Source: Prevotella falsenii DSM 22864 = JCM 15124 (lineage in GTDB: Bacteria > Bacteroidota > Bacteroidia > Bacteroidales > Bacteroidaceae). From it: a stretch of 64,000 nt of DNA. The translations under genes were made by a program, and so were the position numbers. Every line of letters begins with the position of its first letter. Position 1 is the first letter of the stretch. Under the pieces are notes generated by a model, which saw only the letters and a list, made by a program, of their open reading frames with translations, had not been told where the DNA came from and made no database searches. Shown in pieces: positions 9,782-18,712 of the stretch. Location of the stretch: the NCBI RefSeq assembly GCF_000613945.1, contig NZ_BAJY01000012.1:16353-80352 (forward strand), read 5' to 3'.

Positions 9782-11470
9782 TTATGCGTTAATCGTTGCT
9801 GTTCTATACGTTTGCTTTCGTTGTTTCGCATTTATTCTTGCGTTGCGGTTCTTTATTGCGATGTCGTAAGCAGTTTCGTAAGCGTGTATAAACTCGCTCC
9901 ATAGGGCTTTCTTCGATAGCTTTTGTGCATTTGCCCTGCATTTATCGACTGCCTTTTTGTCCATTACGGCGTACTCTTTTATCGTTTCCTTGATGCTGTC
10001 TGCCACTTCCGAATAGTTGTCGTCGGTGCGATGTATCACCTTTACACCGTCCGTTATCTCGCAATATCTGCCCTTCCGGCGGTTTGCCCATAAGCCAAAG
10101 CCTGCAAGGTCGGTTGTTATGCAAGGCACTTTAAACGCTACCGCCTCCAACGGAGTATATCCCCAAGGCTCGTAATACGATGGATAGATGCAGAGGTCGT
10201 TGCCCAACACCACATCGTAATAAGGCATATCAACGATGCCATCGCTGCCATTCAGGTAGCAAGGCACAAATATCAGCTTCACTTTGTCGGTCGGCGCATT
10301 CTTAATACCTAAGTGGCGCATCATGTTCAGCACTTTATCGCTGTCCGTATCGTACAGTTCGTGGGTAACAAACGGCAGCTCCAATGCGGTGTCGTACACG
10401 TTGTTGGTTGCCAAACGCTCCTGCAAATCGGCACGAGGGCGTGCCACCCACCCCGGCACTTCTATGAAAGCGAGAACGTTGCGTTGCAGTTTCTCGTCGT
10501 GGTTCAGTCGGTTCATTGCATCAATAAACACGTCGATGCCTTTGTTTCTGAACTCATAACGACCACCGGTAGATACAATGAGTGTATCGTCGCCGAGTGT
10601 TGTGCCCGTGAGAGCCTCTGCTATGCGCAGCAACTGCTTGCGTGCTGCTTTGCGTTTCTTGGTGAATGCGGCTGCTTTCGGTACGAAATCGTCTTCAAAA
10701 CCATTTGGTAGCACCACGTCTACAGGCTTATCCAAAAGTTCCTTACACTCTAAAGCGGTAATCTCGCTCACCGTTGTGAAGCAGTCTACATAATGTGCGG
10801 TTTGCTTTTCAATGGAGTGTTTGCTCTCCATATTCAGCTCTTCTGCCATCTGATCGCCATTGTAAGCCTGAAGATAGCCGTACAACGGTTTGTTGTTACC
10901 TGCTATACTGCGCCCTATTCCCGTTGCGTGGGTAGTAAAAAGTGTGGCTATCTCGGGCACATTGTGTTGCAAAACCAATGCTGCGAAGCCTGTTTGCCAT
11001 TCGTTGGCGTGGAATATGACGTTCTTACAGTTGCGCAGGTAGAAACGGTAATAGCTTTCTACAACCTTCGCAGCTGCAAGAGAAAACATCGCGGAGTCGT
11101 CGTAATCGCCATAAGCATGCAGGCTGTCCACGCCATAGTGTTCCCAAAGTTCACCGTAGAAGCCATTCTTCTTGGCATAAAAAGATTGGAAATCTACCAA
11201 AAACGCTATCGGACTGCCGGGAACATTCCACCGCCCGACCTTTAAAGTCAAGCCTTCGTGGTTTGCAACTGCCACCCATTCCTTAAAAAGCTCCTTATCT
11301 TCTGTGAAATAAGGGTTCTCTGTTCCATTACAACAATCGGGACCGACAAACACAACGTGGTCTCTCATCTTGTCCTGCAATGTCTTTGCACGTGTGGAAA
11401 GTACTGTGTAGATACCACCTACCTTGTTGCATACTTCCCAACTTGCTTCAAAAATAAAATCCAGAAACAT
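9782..11470 (-). CDS. Glycogen synthase, GT3-like
   Basis: Cytosolic enzyme extending alpha-1,4-glucan chains. The 562 residues start [19 protein letters not shown], with the donor-site motif [13 protein letters not shown]. They also show [24 protein letters not shown] and the late motif [19 protein letters not shown] with the E-x7-E pattern. These resemble the eukaryote-type glycogen synthases (GT3) more than bacterial GlgA (GT5), as is usual in Bacteroidota. The tail is basic and probably disordered. It is first gene of the operon with glgP, driven by TACCTTTG at 11496-11503, which leaves a leader of about 20 bases. Confidence 0.88.
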   Translation of the reverse strand: MFLDFIFEASWEVCNKVGGIYTVLSTRAKTLQDKMRDHVVFVGPDCCNGTENPYFTEDKELFKEWVAVANHEGLTLKVGRWNVPGSPIAFLVDFQSFYAKKNGFYGELWEHYGVDSLHAYGDYDDSAMFSLAAAKVVESYYRFYLRNCKNVIFHANEWQTGFAALVLQHNVPEIATLFTTHATGIGRSIAGNNKPLYGYLQAYNGDQMAEELNMESKHSIEKQTAHYVDCFTTVSEITALECKELLDKPVDVVLPNGFEDDFVPKAAAFTKKRKAARKQLLRIAEALTGTTLGDDTLIVSTGGRYEFRNKGIDVFIDAMNRLNHDEKLQRNVLAFIEVPGWVARPRADLQERLATNNVYDTALELPFVTHELYDTDSDKVLNMMRHLGIKNAPTDKVKLIFVPCYLNGSDGIVDMPYYDVVLGNDLCIYPSYYEPWGYTPLEAVAFKVPCITTDLAGFGLWANRRKGRYCEITDGVKVIHRTDDNYSEVADSIKETIKEYAVMDKKAVDKCRANAQKLSKKALWSEFIHAYETAYDIAIKNRNARINAKQRKQTYRTATINA

Positions 11471-11495
11471 CTCTTTCGCTACTTATCAATCTTTG

Positions 11496-11503
11496 CAAAG
11501 GTA
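11496..11503 (-). promoter_or_regulatory. Promoter -7 element for the glycogen operon
   Basis: TACCTTTG on the minus strand, 25 bases upstream of the glycogen synthase ATG (11468-11470). Exact TAnnTTTG match. Confidence 0.6.
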
Positions 11504-11584
11504 AGATAAAAAACGAATAACAAAGAACAAAACCTATTATTTTAAGACTTTTGACCTTTAAAATATGATATAAATCACGTTTTT

Positions 11585-12041
11585 AACGTGAATTCGGTAT
11601 AAGAACTACACCGCTATATTATTCATTAAGATACTTAAAGAAAGAATTGATTATGATTTAATATGCTTATAATCAAAAAAAGGCAAAGTATCTTGGGGCT
11701 TAAATTCTTACACTGAATTTACGTTATTCATGGGTGAAAAGAAGATAATAAAGACGTAAATATTTTTCGCAAGCATAGCTATTGCGTAACTTATTCTGCA
11801 TCAACATATTACAGAACCTATTGTTTCGCATTCCAAAAGCGGCTGTTTTGCACGGTAAAAGCGTAGGTTTTGCAGCGCAAAACAGCCGCTTTCGCAATGC
11901 CAAAACGCAGTTGTTGCTTTTTAACAGAATTATCTTTACAACGTTAAACAGAAAAACGCTCACTGTTTCATCAGGGGATTTGCTTAAAAACATCTGTAAG
12001 ACTACTTGCTTAAACCTGCTCTCTTATGCCGAACTCACATG
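11585..12041 (-). mobile_element. Composite MITE-like element containing repeat copy C
   Basis: This 457-bp element begins with AACGTGAATTCGGTATAAG (11585-). An inverted match follows at 11705-11725 (TTACACTGAATTTACGTT) and a second near the right end (12021-12041, TATGCCGAACTCACATG). The 141-bp left module is thus bounded by inverted repeats. The rest carries the structured repeat, with arms AAAGCGGCTGTTTTGC, AAAAGCGTAGGTTTTGC and GCAAAACAGCCGCTTT. No transposase is encoded. The same architecture recurs at 62640-63184. Confidence 0.7.
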
Positions 12042-12111
12042 TTTTTAGCAACAAAAAAAATAAATTTTGAAAAAGAAATGACCTATTTTCTGCAACAAAA
12101 AGAAAAAGAAC

Positions 12112-12119
12112 TATCTTTG
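12112..12119 (+). promoter_or_regulatory. Promoter -7 element for the 12128 gene
   Basis: TATCTTTG, exact consensus match, ending only 8 bases before the ATG at 12128. The transcript would have a leader of just a few bases. Confidence 0.6.
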
Positions 12120-12127
12120 CAGAAGTT

Positions 12128-12589
12128 ATGAAAACAAAGCTCATTATATTCATATTCGCAGCCTTCGTATTGACTTCGATGGCGTTGCCGTCTATGGCTG
12201 CAACCACCCGACCGACGTGCCAAGAAGGCGTTCCTGCCGATACAACAACGTTTAAAGGGCACATAGAGAACCAAGAATATCAAATTTGGCTCGATATAAA
12301 CTTCTATAAACAAGACATTATAGTGCCGGGACAAGAGGTTTTTGGCAAAGTTGCAGGCTATCTTGGCGCAAAACGCGACACTCGAAAGTGGATTATATCC
12401 GATGTAACGATAAAAGGAAACACTGCCACACTTACAATTATCAACGACTATGGCAGCGAAGACCTTGTGGCAACGCTTACGCGCAATGCCGACGGCACCT
12501 ACACTTTAAAACAAGTAGAGGGTAGCACCATACGCATCGTAGTAAACAACAAGTGGGTGAAACTTCCGAAAACGATGCTGTTCAAGTAA
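12128..12589 (+). CDS. Small exported protein of unknown function
   Basis: 153 residues, not recognised. Residues 1-24 form a signal peptide (basic MKTK, then a hydrophobic core, cleavage likely after PSMA). The mature part is mainly alternating beta-strands: QEYQIWLDINFYKQDIIVPG, KVAGYLGAK, WIISDVTIKG and ATLTIINDYG. This suggests a small beta-sandwich or barrel in the periplasm or outside. No lipobox or T9SS tail is present. The start is fixed by the signal peptide and the promoter just upstream. The next gene has its own promoter, so this is probably a single-gene unit. Confidence 0.75.
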   Translation: MKTKLIIFIFAAFVLTSMALPSMAATTRPTCQEGVPADTTTFKGHIENQEYQIWLDINFYKQDIIVPGQEVFGKVAGYLGAKRDTRKWIISDVTIKGNTATLTIINDYGSEDLVATLTRNADGTYTLKQVEGSTIRIVVNNKWVKLPKTMLFK

Positions 12590-12652
12590 CGGGCAATCTC
12601 ACTGTTTAGTTATTTTAATGCCATTTTTCAATCGTATTTCAGGATAATAGTG

Positions 12653-12660
12653 TACTTTTG
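12653..12660 (+). promoter_or_regulatory. Promoter -7 element for the S41 protease
   Basis: TACTTTTG, exact TAnnTTTG match, 42 bases before the ATG at 12703. Confidence 0.6.
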
Positions 12661-12702
12661 CACTAATTCTTAAAATACAAAATCGTTTATAAATATAAAA
12701 GA

Positions 12703-14388
12703 ATGATAAAGAAACTGCTTGTTGCACTATGTGCCTTCGCATTCATATCTCAAACAGATGCCGTGGCGCAAGGTACGCCGGACAAAAACCATAACTTCAA
12801 GGTTGCTAAGAATTTAGAAACATTTTCTGCCATCTACAAATATCTCGACATGATGTATGTAGACACTTTGAATGCCGATGAAGTTATCGGCAATGGCATC
12901 AACGCCATGCTGCGCTCGCTCGACCCCTACACCGTTTTTTATCCGGAGGACAAGGTAAAGGAACTAAACCTGATGATTTCGGGCAAGTATGCCGGCATCG
13001 GCGCACTGATAAGATACAACCTTAAGTTAGACAACGTTGTGATAGACGAGCCTTACGAGAATATGCCTGCTGCGGAAGCCGGACTGAAAAAGGGCGATAT
13101 AATACTGTCTATCAACGATTCGGCGATGCACAAAAAGACCACAAGCTACGTCAGCGACCACTTGCGTGGCGACGTTGGCACTACTTTCCTGTTAAAGATT
13201 AAACGCCCATCGACAGGCAAAACCATGAAGTTTAAAATCACTCGAAAGTCTATTCAAATGCCTGCCGTGCCCTATTACGGATTGCAGCAGAACGGAATAG
13301 GCTACTTAAACTTGAACTCTTTCACCGTAGATTGCTCAAAAGACGTTCGCCGTGCCTTCATCGAAATGAAGAAAGAAGGTATGAAATCGCTCGTGCTCGA
13401 CCTGCGAAACAATGGTGGTGGCAGCCTGCAGGAAGCCATAAACATTGTGAATATGTTTGTGCCCAAAGGACTTACACTCGTGAATACCAAAGGGAAACTG
13501 CAGCCTGCCAACCGCGAATACAAGACCACAGTCGAACCGATAGACACCCTTATGCCGATAGTTGTATTGGTGAACGGCGAAACAGCAAGTGCAAGCGAAA
13601 TAACAAGCGGAAGCCTGCAAGACTTAGACCGCGCTGTAATAATGGGAAGTCGCACCTATGGCAAAGGCTTGGTGCAGGCACCAATGGACCTGCCTTACAA
13701 CGGAAACCTGAAACTTACAACGGGCAAATACTACATTCCGAGCGGCCGCTGCATTCAAGCCATCAACTACAAACACAGCCGCGGGGGCTACGTGGAGCAT
13801 GTTCCCGACTCGCTGACAAAAGAATTCCACACGGCAAACGGCAGAATCGTGCGCGACGGAGGCGGTATCAGCCCCGACGTAAAAGTTCTTCCGGACTCGC
13901 TTCCAAACATTGCATTCTACCTTGCAAGCTCGGGAATAGACTCAACCGAGGTGATGCTGAATTGGGAACTCGACTATATAAAGCAGCACCCAACCATTGG
14001 CGAGGCGAAAGACTTTGTTATTTCAGATGCCGACTACGAGAGTTTCAAAGCTGCTGTAATAAAGAGCGGTTTCAAATACGACCGCCAAAGCGAGAAAGCA
14101 ATAAAGAACCTTGTGGACATTGCAAAGTTTGAAGGCTACTACGACGATGCCAAACCCGAGTTTGAAGCATTGGAAAAGAAACTCCAACACAACCTTGCAA
14201 AAGAACTCGACCACCACAAGCAAACCATAAAACAGCTTGTTACTGCCGACCTTGTGGCAGCTTACTACTACCAACGAGGCGCAGTAGCAAACAGCCTGCA
14301 GTTCGACAAGCAATGGAAAGAAGCTGTAAAGCTACTCGAAAACGCGGAAGAATACAAAAAGATATTAGCACCAAAGAAGAAAGGCTGA
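12703..14388 (+). CDS. C-terminal processing protease, S41 family (CtpA-like)
   Basis: Periplasmic serine protease that trims or degrades envelope proteins from their C-termini. The 561 residues show a signal peptide (1-22, cleavage after AVA), an N-terminal helical region, a PDZ domain (about 95-180, with AAEAGLKKGDIILSIND), and the S41 core. Catalytic residues are visible as Ser296 in GETASASEI and Lys321 in RTYGKGLVQ. GIGYLNLNSFT and VLDLRNNGGG are also typical. A lysine-rich helical C-terminal region (about 440-561) follows. It has its own promoter. The downstream region holds repeat copy D and no gene. Confidence 0.93.
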   Translation: MIKKLLVALCAFAFISQTDAVAQGTPDKNHNFKVAKNLETFSAIYKYLDMMYVDTLNADEVIGNGINAMLRSLDPYTVFYPEDKVKELNLMISGKYAGIGALIRYNLKLDNVVIDEPYENMPAAEAGLKKGDIILSINDSAMHKKTTSYVSDHLRGDVGTTFLLKIKRPSTGKTMKFKITRKSIQMPAVPYYGLQQNGIGYLNLNSFTVDCSKDVRRAFIEMKKEGMKSLVLDLRNNGGGSLQEAINIVNMFVPKGLTLVNTKGKLQPANREYKTTVEPIDTLMPIVVLVNGETASASEITSGSLQDLDRAVIMGSRTYGKGLVQAPMDLPYNGNLKLTTGKYYIPSGRCIQAINYKHSRGGYVEHVPDSLTKEFHTANGRIVRDGGGISPDVKVLPDSLPNIAFYLASSGIDSTEVMLNWELDYIKQHPTIGEAKDFVISDADYESFKAAVIKSGFKYDRQSEKAIKNLVDIAKFEGYYDDAKPEFEALEKKLQHNLAKELDHHKQTIKQLVTADLVAAYYYQRGAVANSLQFDKQWKEAVKLLENAEEYKKILAPKKKG

Positions 14389-14534
14389 TATGCCTATGCG
14401 CAGTGCAACCTATTCTGCATGATTGGCAAAACTATTCTGCACATTTGGCATAGCTTAGGTTCTGCGGAAACTTAGTGGGCAAACGATTTTATCTTTCTTA
14501 CTCAAGGCAGGTATCGAAAAACAGCTTCGACTTT

Positions 14535-14745
14535 GTAAATATTATTCCGTTAAAAAGTGGCAACTACACTTTGACGTTGCAAAAGCGTAGGTTTTGCGCA
14601 CCGAAACCTACGCTTTTACTCTTCAAAACCTACGCTTTTGAAACGCAAAACAACAGGTTTTGTAATGCACTGACAACGAGCCGCTTAATCAATAGATACA
14701 CACCTGAAAAATATTTACACTGTTATTATCTGCTTTCCGTCTATA
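14535..14745 (+). repeat. Dispersed intergenic repeat, copy D
   Basis: Plus-orientation copy. All three arms here carry the GCGTAGG / CCTACGC version (AAAGCGTAGGTTTTG, GAAACCTACGCTTTT, AAAACCTACGCTTTTG), followed by CAACAGGTTTTGTAATGC and AAAAATATTTACAC. From here to the terminator at 14933 I see no gene. Confidence 0.8.
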
Positions 14746-14932
14746 AAACGAGGAATGCAAAGCCGATGGCGTAGCAGAAGAAACGATGCTTTCCATTCGG
14801 AAAAGCAAAACGATATGCTTGTTCACACTAAATTTCTACTACGCCGCAACTCGCTCATACGGTCAGCACAGAGCCGTTACATTAAAGCAACATTACCGTT
14901 TCCGCAAGTGTTTTTTAGTATATATAGAAACT

Positions 14933-14969
14933 AAAAAGCGTGTTTACCCAATGGGCAAACACGCTTTTT
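14933..14969 (-). terminator. Strong hairpin terminator after the LRR gene
   Basis: AAAAGCGTGTTT pairs with AAACACGCTTTT, extended by CCC/GGG across one mismatch, with a 3-base loop and T-runs on both sides. It lies about 29 bases past the stop at 14998 and can act in both directions. Confidence 0.85.
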
Positions 14970-14997
14970 ATATTGTCAGAGAGTCAGGAACTCTCTC

Positions 14998-17900
14998 TTA
15001 TCTCACATTCACCTTAGCGGCTTTGTTGCCTACACGCACGATATAAGTGCCGGCAGCGAGAGACACACGTGTCTCGTTATCAGCCAATTTACTTTGGTAA
15101 GCCAACTTTCCGTCAATTGTATAAACAACGAGTGTGCTGTTCTTTGCACCAAGAACGGTGATACCGCCATTTACAAGCTGTACCTTTACATCTTCGCCTG
15201 CGCCAACACCATCAACACCTGTTGGGTTCGGGTCGAAGCTTACATAGTTGGTTATCTGGTAGAGATTAGGCAAACGAGTGTTTCGCATCAAACAAACCAG
15301 ATTGTTAGCAGCATCTGTTAATTTCAGTGTAGTTACACCGTTTTCAATAGAGAACTCATCGCTTTCAAGTTCCTCGCCTTGTGGTTCGCCGTCAATCACG
15401 TCGATATGGTCGATAAACCAGCGATATTTGGTAGGCTCGTTATCAACCATAGCCTCAGAGCTTAGGTCTACCTTACCATTCACACACTTAACATCAAGAG
15501 GGTCCTGAAGGTTATAAGAGTACTTGTTGAACAGACTCTTGCCATCACGGTCTACAGCTATCGGCATGGTTGAAAATCTCAATCTGTTCTTCACAACGTT
15601 CAATACAGCCAGCTTAGGATTTTTAGAAATATCAACTTTCAACAGTCTGTTGTCGTTCAACCAAAGCTGTTCCAATGCAGGTGCATTGTCGAGTGAAACG
15701 CTTTCCAGCATATTCTTGCTCAAATCAAGGTTCCAAAGCCCGGTGTTTTCTATCTTAACATCTGTCAGCCTGTTACCGGAAAGGAAAGCAAGACCGAGCT
15801 TTTTAGCCTTCGACAGGTCGATACTCTTCAGCTTGTTTTCGTTCAAAGACAAGAAGAAGAGGTTCGGGAACTTGGTCAGGTCTATCTCTGTGAGTTCGTT
15901 ACCACTCAAATTCAATTCCGTAAGAGCCGTAGAAGCCGGAATATTAACTGCCGATAAACCGGCATCAGCAAGTGCAATTGTACCTGCGTCCTTCAATCCC
16001 GAGAGGTCGGCTGCACTCATCTTGACACCTGAGACACTAAAGATAGACAGCTTTTCGTCTGCATTTGCTACAAGAACACGTACCTTGGCACCTGCCTTTG
16101 ATTTTGCTCTGAAACGCTTATAGGTAGTATCCAATGTGTATTGAGTAACGTTTCCATCAGCATTCCATTCAAAATAAACAGACGTTCCCTTAACAGGACT
16201 TGCCAAAGAAAGCTCAACACTGTCGGTCTGAACTTCGGTAGTGAAAGAAGCCAACTCGTATTGTGGCATGCCAATTGGCTGCACGAAAGTTGTCTTGAAT
16301 ACTTTCTCGCCCTTGAAAGCAGGGTAAGCAGCATGGGTCATCTCGCAATATATCTTGCCAACACTAAGATTGACAAACTTGGTAGACCCATCTTTTATGG
16401 TATAATCTGTACCTTCTTTCAGTTTCTCGCCGTTCTCTTTCTTCCATACGTACTGCGTTGTAGCACCGTTCTTTGTAATGAACTGTTCGGAAAGGTCGAT
16501 ACCCGGTGAAGATGTAGAGATTTCAAGCGTATGCTGTGGAGCATAGATGAAGTGAGCCTCATCTAATCCGAAGTCCTTAGGCATATTACCCAATGTGAAG
16601 TTGTTGCCACTCACATCTAAGTCAGTGATAGGAGCAACAGGCGGAATAGCAATCTCTACCAGTTGGTTGTTGGCAGCATTCAAACGTTCCAAAAGCTCGC
16701 TGTGGTTCAGCAACAGACGAGTGAAAGCATTGTTAGAGATATTGAGAGAACGGAGGTTGTCGGCATCAGACACATCTAATGCCGTCATCTTGTTGTTGCT
16801 AATATCGAAATAGCGAACAGCATAAAAGTCATCATACTCGAAAGTTTCCAACTGGTTGTTGCTTAAATTAATGTCGCTCAACTGGCTCTTATAGAAATAA
16901 GAAGATGGTCCTTTCAGCGTAAGTCTTGAAAGCAAGTTACCGGTAAGGTCAAGCTTTTCAAGCTTATTGTTATAGCTAAGGTCAATATTTCTCAAGCCGG
17001 CGTTCCTTAAAGAAAGAACACGCAATTGGGTTAATGCCGTAAGGTCGATATTATCGATATTCAAATCGTTGGTCTCCAACAAGGTAACATAATAATCCTG
17101 CGGTACATAAACGACAATGTTTCCGGAGCCTTTGCGCTGTGTATCAATGTTTGGAGCTGTAGGACGGTCTGACTTAATCGCAATAGGAGTCAGATTGCCA
17201 TCACCCAAATCTACCTTTACGGTAACAGGAGCAGCATCGGTAGCACCCAAGATACCGATAGAAATCTTTACCGGAGCACCTGCAGAACCAAGACTTGACA
17301 GTTCGACAGCCTTTATATCCTTACCGAAATCTTCGGCAGTTCTGATAGCGAAATTCTCGGTACGAATAGGATAATCCTTTAATACGCTGTTAGTGAACTG
17401 AAGGAACACTTGGTCGGTAAGGGCTTTCAACAATGTAATCTTGCCATTCTCATACTTATAATATGTATCATCGAGCTCAACAGGCTTTGTCGGGTCAGCT
17501 TTCGGAACTCTATAGAGCTTTCCGTTGGTCGTTGTTCCCTGACGCAAAACACGCTTGGTAAGGTCAATGACATCGCCCACCTTATAAGTATCGTTCAATT
17601 CCATCTCATGCTGCTCATGGTAATATTCGAACCAATTGCCGGGCAAAGGCAATGTCGCAAAGTCCATATAGTTATTGCGAACATTGACACTGTAGAGGTC
17701 TTTGTTATTGGTTACGTCGAGCGACCTGAGAAGGTTGTTGTCGCAAGAGAAAGTAAAGAGCTTTAAATTCTTGCTGACATCGAGTTTCTTGAAATTGTTA
17801 CCGCCGCAGAAAAAGTAATAAAGTTCAGGGCAATGTGAAACATCAATCTCATCAAACTTCACATCAGTATTCACTGCACCAGAAGTATGAGAGACGTAAA

Positions 17901-18708
17901 GCTCTCTGATTTTGGGATTATTGCTGAGGTCGAGCGACTTAATACGTGAGTCGCTAACGTTCAATATCTGCAATTCCGGGTTCTTAGAGAGGTCTACAGA
18001 AGAAACGCCGGTCATATCAAGACTCAAACGTTGCAGATTAGGACAAGCCGTTGGGTCGGCTGTTTTCAAACTCAAAGAGTGATAAGCATCAAATGAGCGC
18101 AACGCAGGGAAGTTACGGAGCGTGAAGTTTGGCGAAACGTGCCCGCACTGTGGCATCTCTAATACCAACAATTTGGGAAGATAGCCTATCATCAATGGCG
18201 TTGCCGCTGTGAATGGGTTATCCTGCAGATAGATAACCTGCAGGTTCTTTAAATCATCGATATTGAGAGCGTTCAAGATGTTATGCTCCAAGTTTAATAT
18301 CTGAAGATTGAGCTTACTGCTGAATTTAATCTCATCAATCTCATTACCTGAAGCATTGAAATAGTCTATCTTGGTCGGGTCGCCATAAATTTTCACCCAA
18401 CCTTCCTTTGATACCTGTCCGGTATAAACGGAACCCTTGATAGATTGTTCGCCGTCCAAACGAGCAACATCTACTTCAAACTCTTCCTCACCGGCACCAC
18501 AATCAATGCTGACAATCTGCTTGTTCTCCGTTGCTCCGAGTACAAATGTAACACTTGGCGTAACGCCACTACCCTGCACCTTCTCATACATGTTGGTATG
18601 AAAACTAATGATGGGCTCCTCATTCTGTGCATGCGCAGCGAGAGGATTTAAAATCATCGCCATCAAAATCAGAAAGACTGACGATAGCAAATTTAACTTA
18701 TTCTTCAT
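14998..18708 (-). CDS. Secreted leucine-rich-repeat protein with T9SS tail
   Basis: 1236 residues. A signal peptide (about 1-27, cleavage after AHA) is followed by at least three blocks of leucine-rich repeats of about 21 residues (LKSLDLSNNPKIRELYVS; LEKLDLTGNLLSRLTLKG; LTELNLSGNELTEIDLTK). Beta-sandwich-like linkers separate them. The last 75 residues form a T9SS type A sorting domain (VYTIDGKLAYQSKLADN, ending GTYIVRVGNKAAKVNVR). I infer export through T9SS to the cell surface or medium; LRR blocks of this kind usually bind proteins or host ligands. The start is 4 bases past the subtilase stop, so it is the third gene of the operon. Confidence 0.88.
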   Translation of the reverse strand: MKNKLNLLSSVFLILMAMILNPLAAHAQNEEPIISFHTNMYEKVQGSGVTPSVTFVLGATENKQIVSIDCGAGEEEFEVDVARLDGEQSIKGSVYTGQVSKEGWVKIYGDPTKIDYFNASGNEIDEIKFSSKLNLQILNLEHNILNALNIDDLKNLQVIYLQDNPFTAATPLMIGYLPKLLVLEMPQCGHVSPNFTLRNFPALRSFDAYHSLSLKTADPTACPNLQRLSLDMTGVSSVDLSKNPELQILNVSDSRIKSLDLSNNPKIRELYVSHTSGAVNTDVKFDEIDVSHCPELYYFFCGGNNFKKLDVSKNLKLFTFSCDNNLLRSLDVTNNKDLYSVNVRNNYMDFATLPLPGNWFEYYHEQHEMELNDTYKVGDVIDLTKRVLRQGTTTNGKLYRVPKADPTKPVELDDTYYKYENGKITLLKALTDQVFLQFTNSVLKDYPIRTENFAIRTAEDFGKDIKAVELSSLGSAGAPVKISIGILGATDAAPVTVKVDLGDGNLTPIAIKSDRPTAPNIDTQRKGSGNIVVYVPQDYYVTLLETNDLNIDNIDLTALTQLRVLSLRNAGLRNIDLSYNNKLEKLDLTGNLLSRLTLKGPSSYFYKSQLSDINLSNNQLETFEYDDFYAVRYFDISNNKMTALDVSDADNLRSLNISNNAFTRLLLNHSELLERLNAANNQLVEIAIPPVAPITDLDVSGNNFTLGNMPKDFGLDEAHFIYAPQHTLEISTSSPGIDLSEQFITKNGATTQYVWKKENGEKLKEGTDYTIKDGSTKFVNLSVGKIYCEMTHAAYPAFKGEKVFKTTFVQPIGMPQYELASFTTEVQTDSVELSLASPVKGTSVYFEWNADGNVTQYTLDTTYKRFRAKSKAGAKVRVLVANADEKLSIFSVSGVKMSAADLSGLKDAGTIALADAGLSAVNIPASTALTELNLSGNELTEIDLTKFPNLFFLSLNENKLKSIDLSKAKKLGLAFLSGNRLTDVKIENTGLWNLDLSKNMLESVSLDNAPALEQLWLNDNRLLKVDISKNPKLAVLNVVKNRLRFSTMPIAVDRDGKSLFNKYSYNLQDPLDVKCVNGKVDLSSEAMVDNEPTKYRWFIDHIDVIDGEPQGEELESDEFSIENGVTTLKLTDAANNLVCLMRNTRLPNLYQITNYVSFDPNPTGVDGVGAGEDVKVQLVNGGITVLGAKNSTLVVYTIDGKLAYQSKLADNETRVSLAAGTYIVRVGNKAAKVNVR

Positions 18709-18712
18709 ATGT

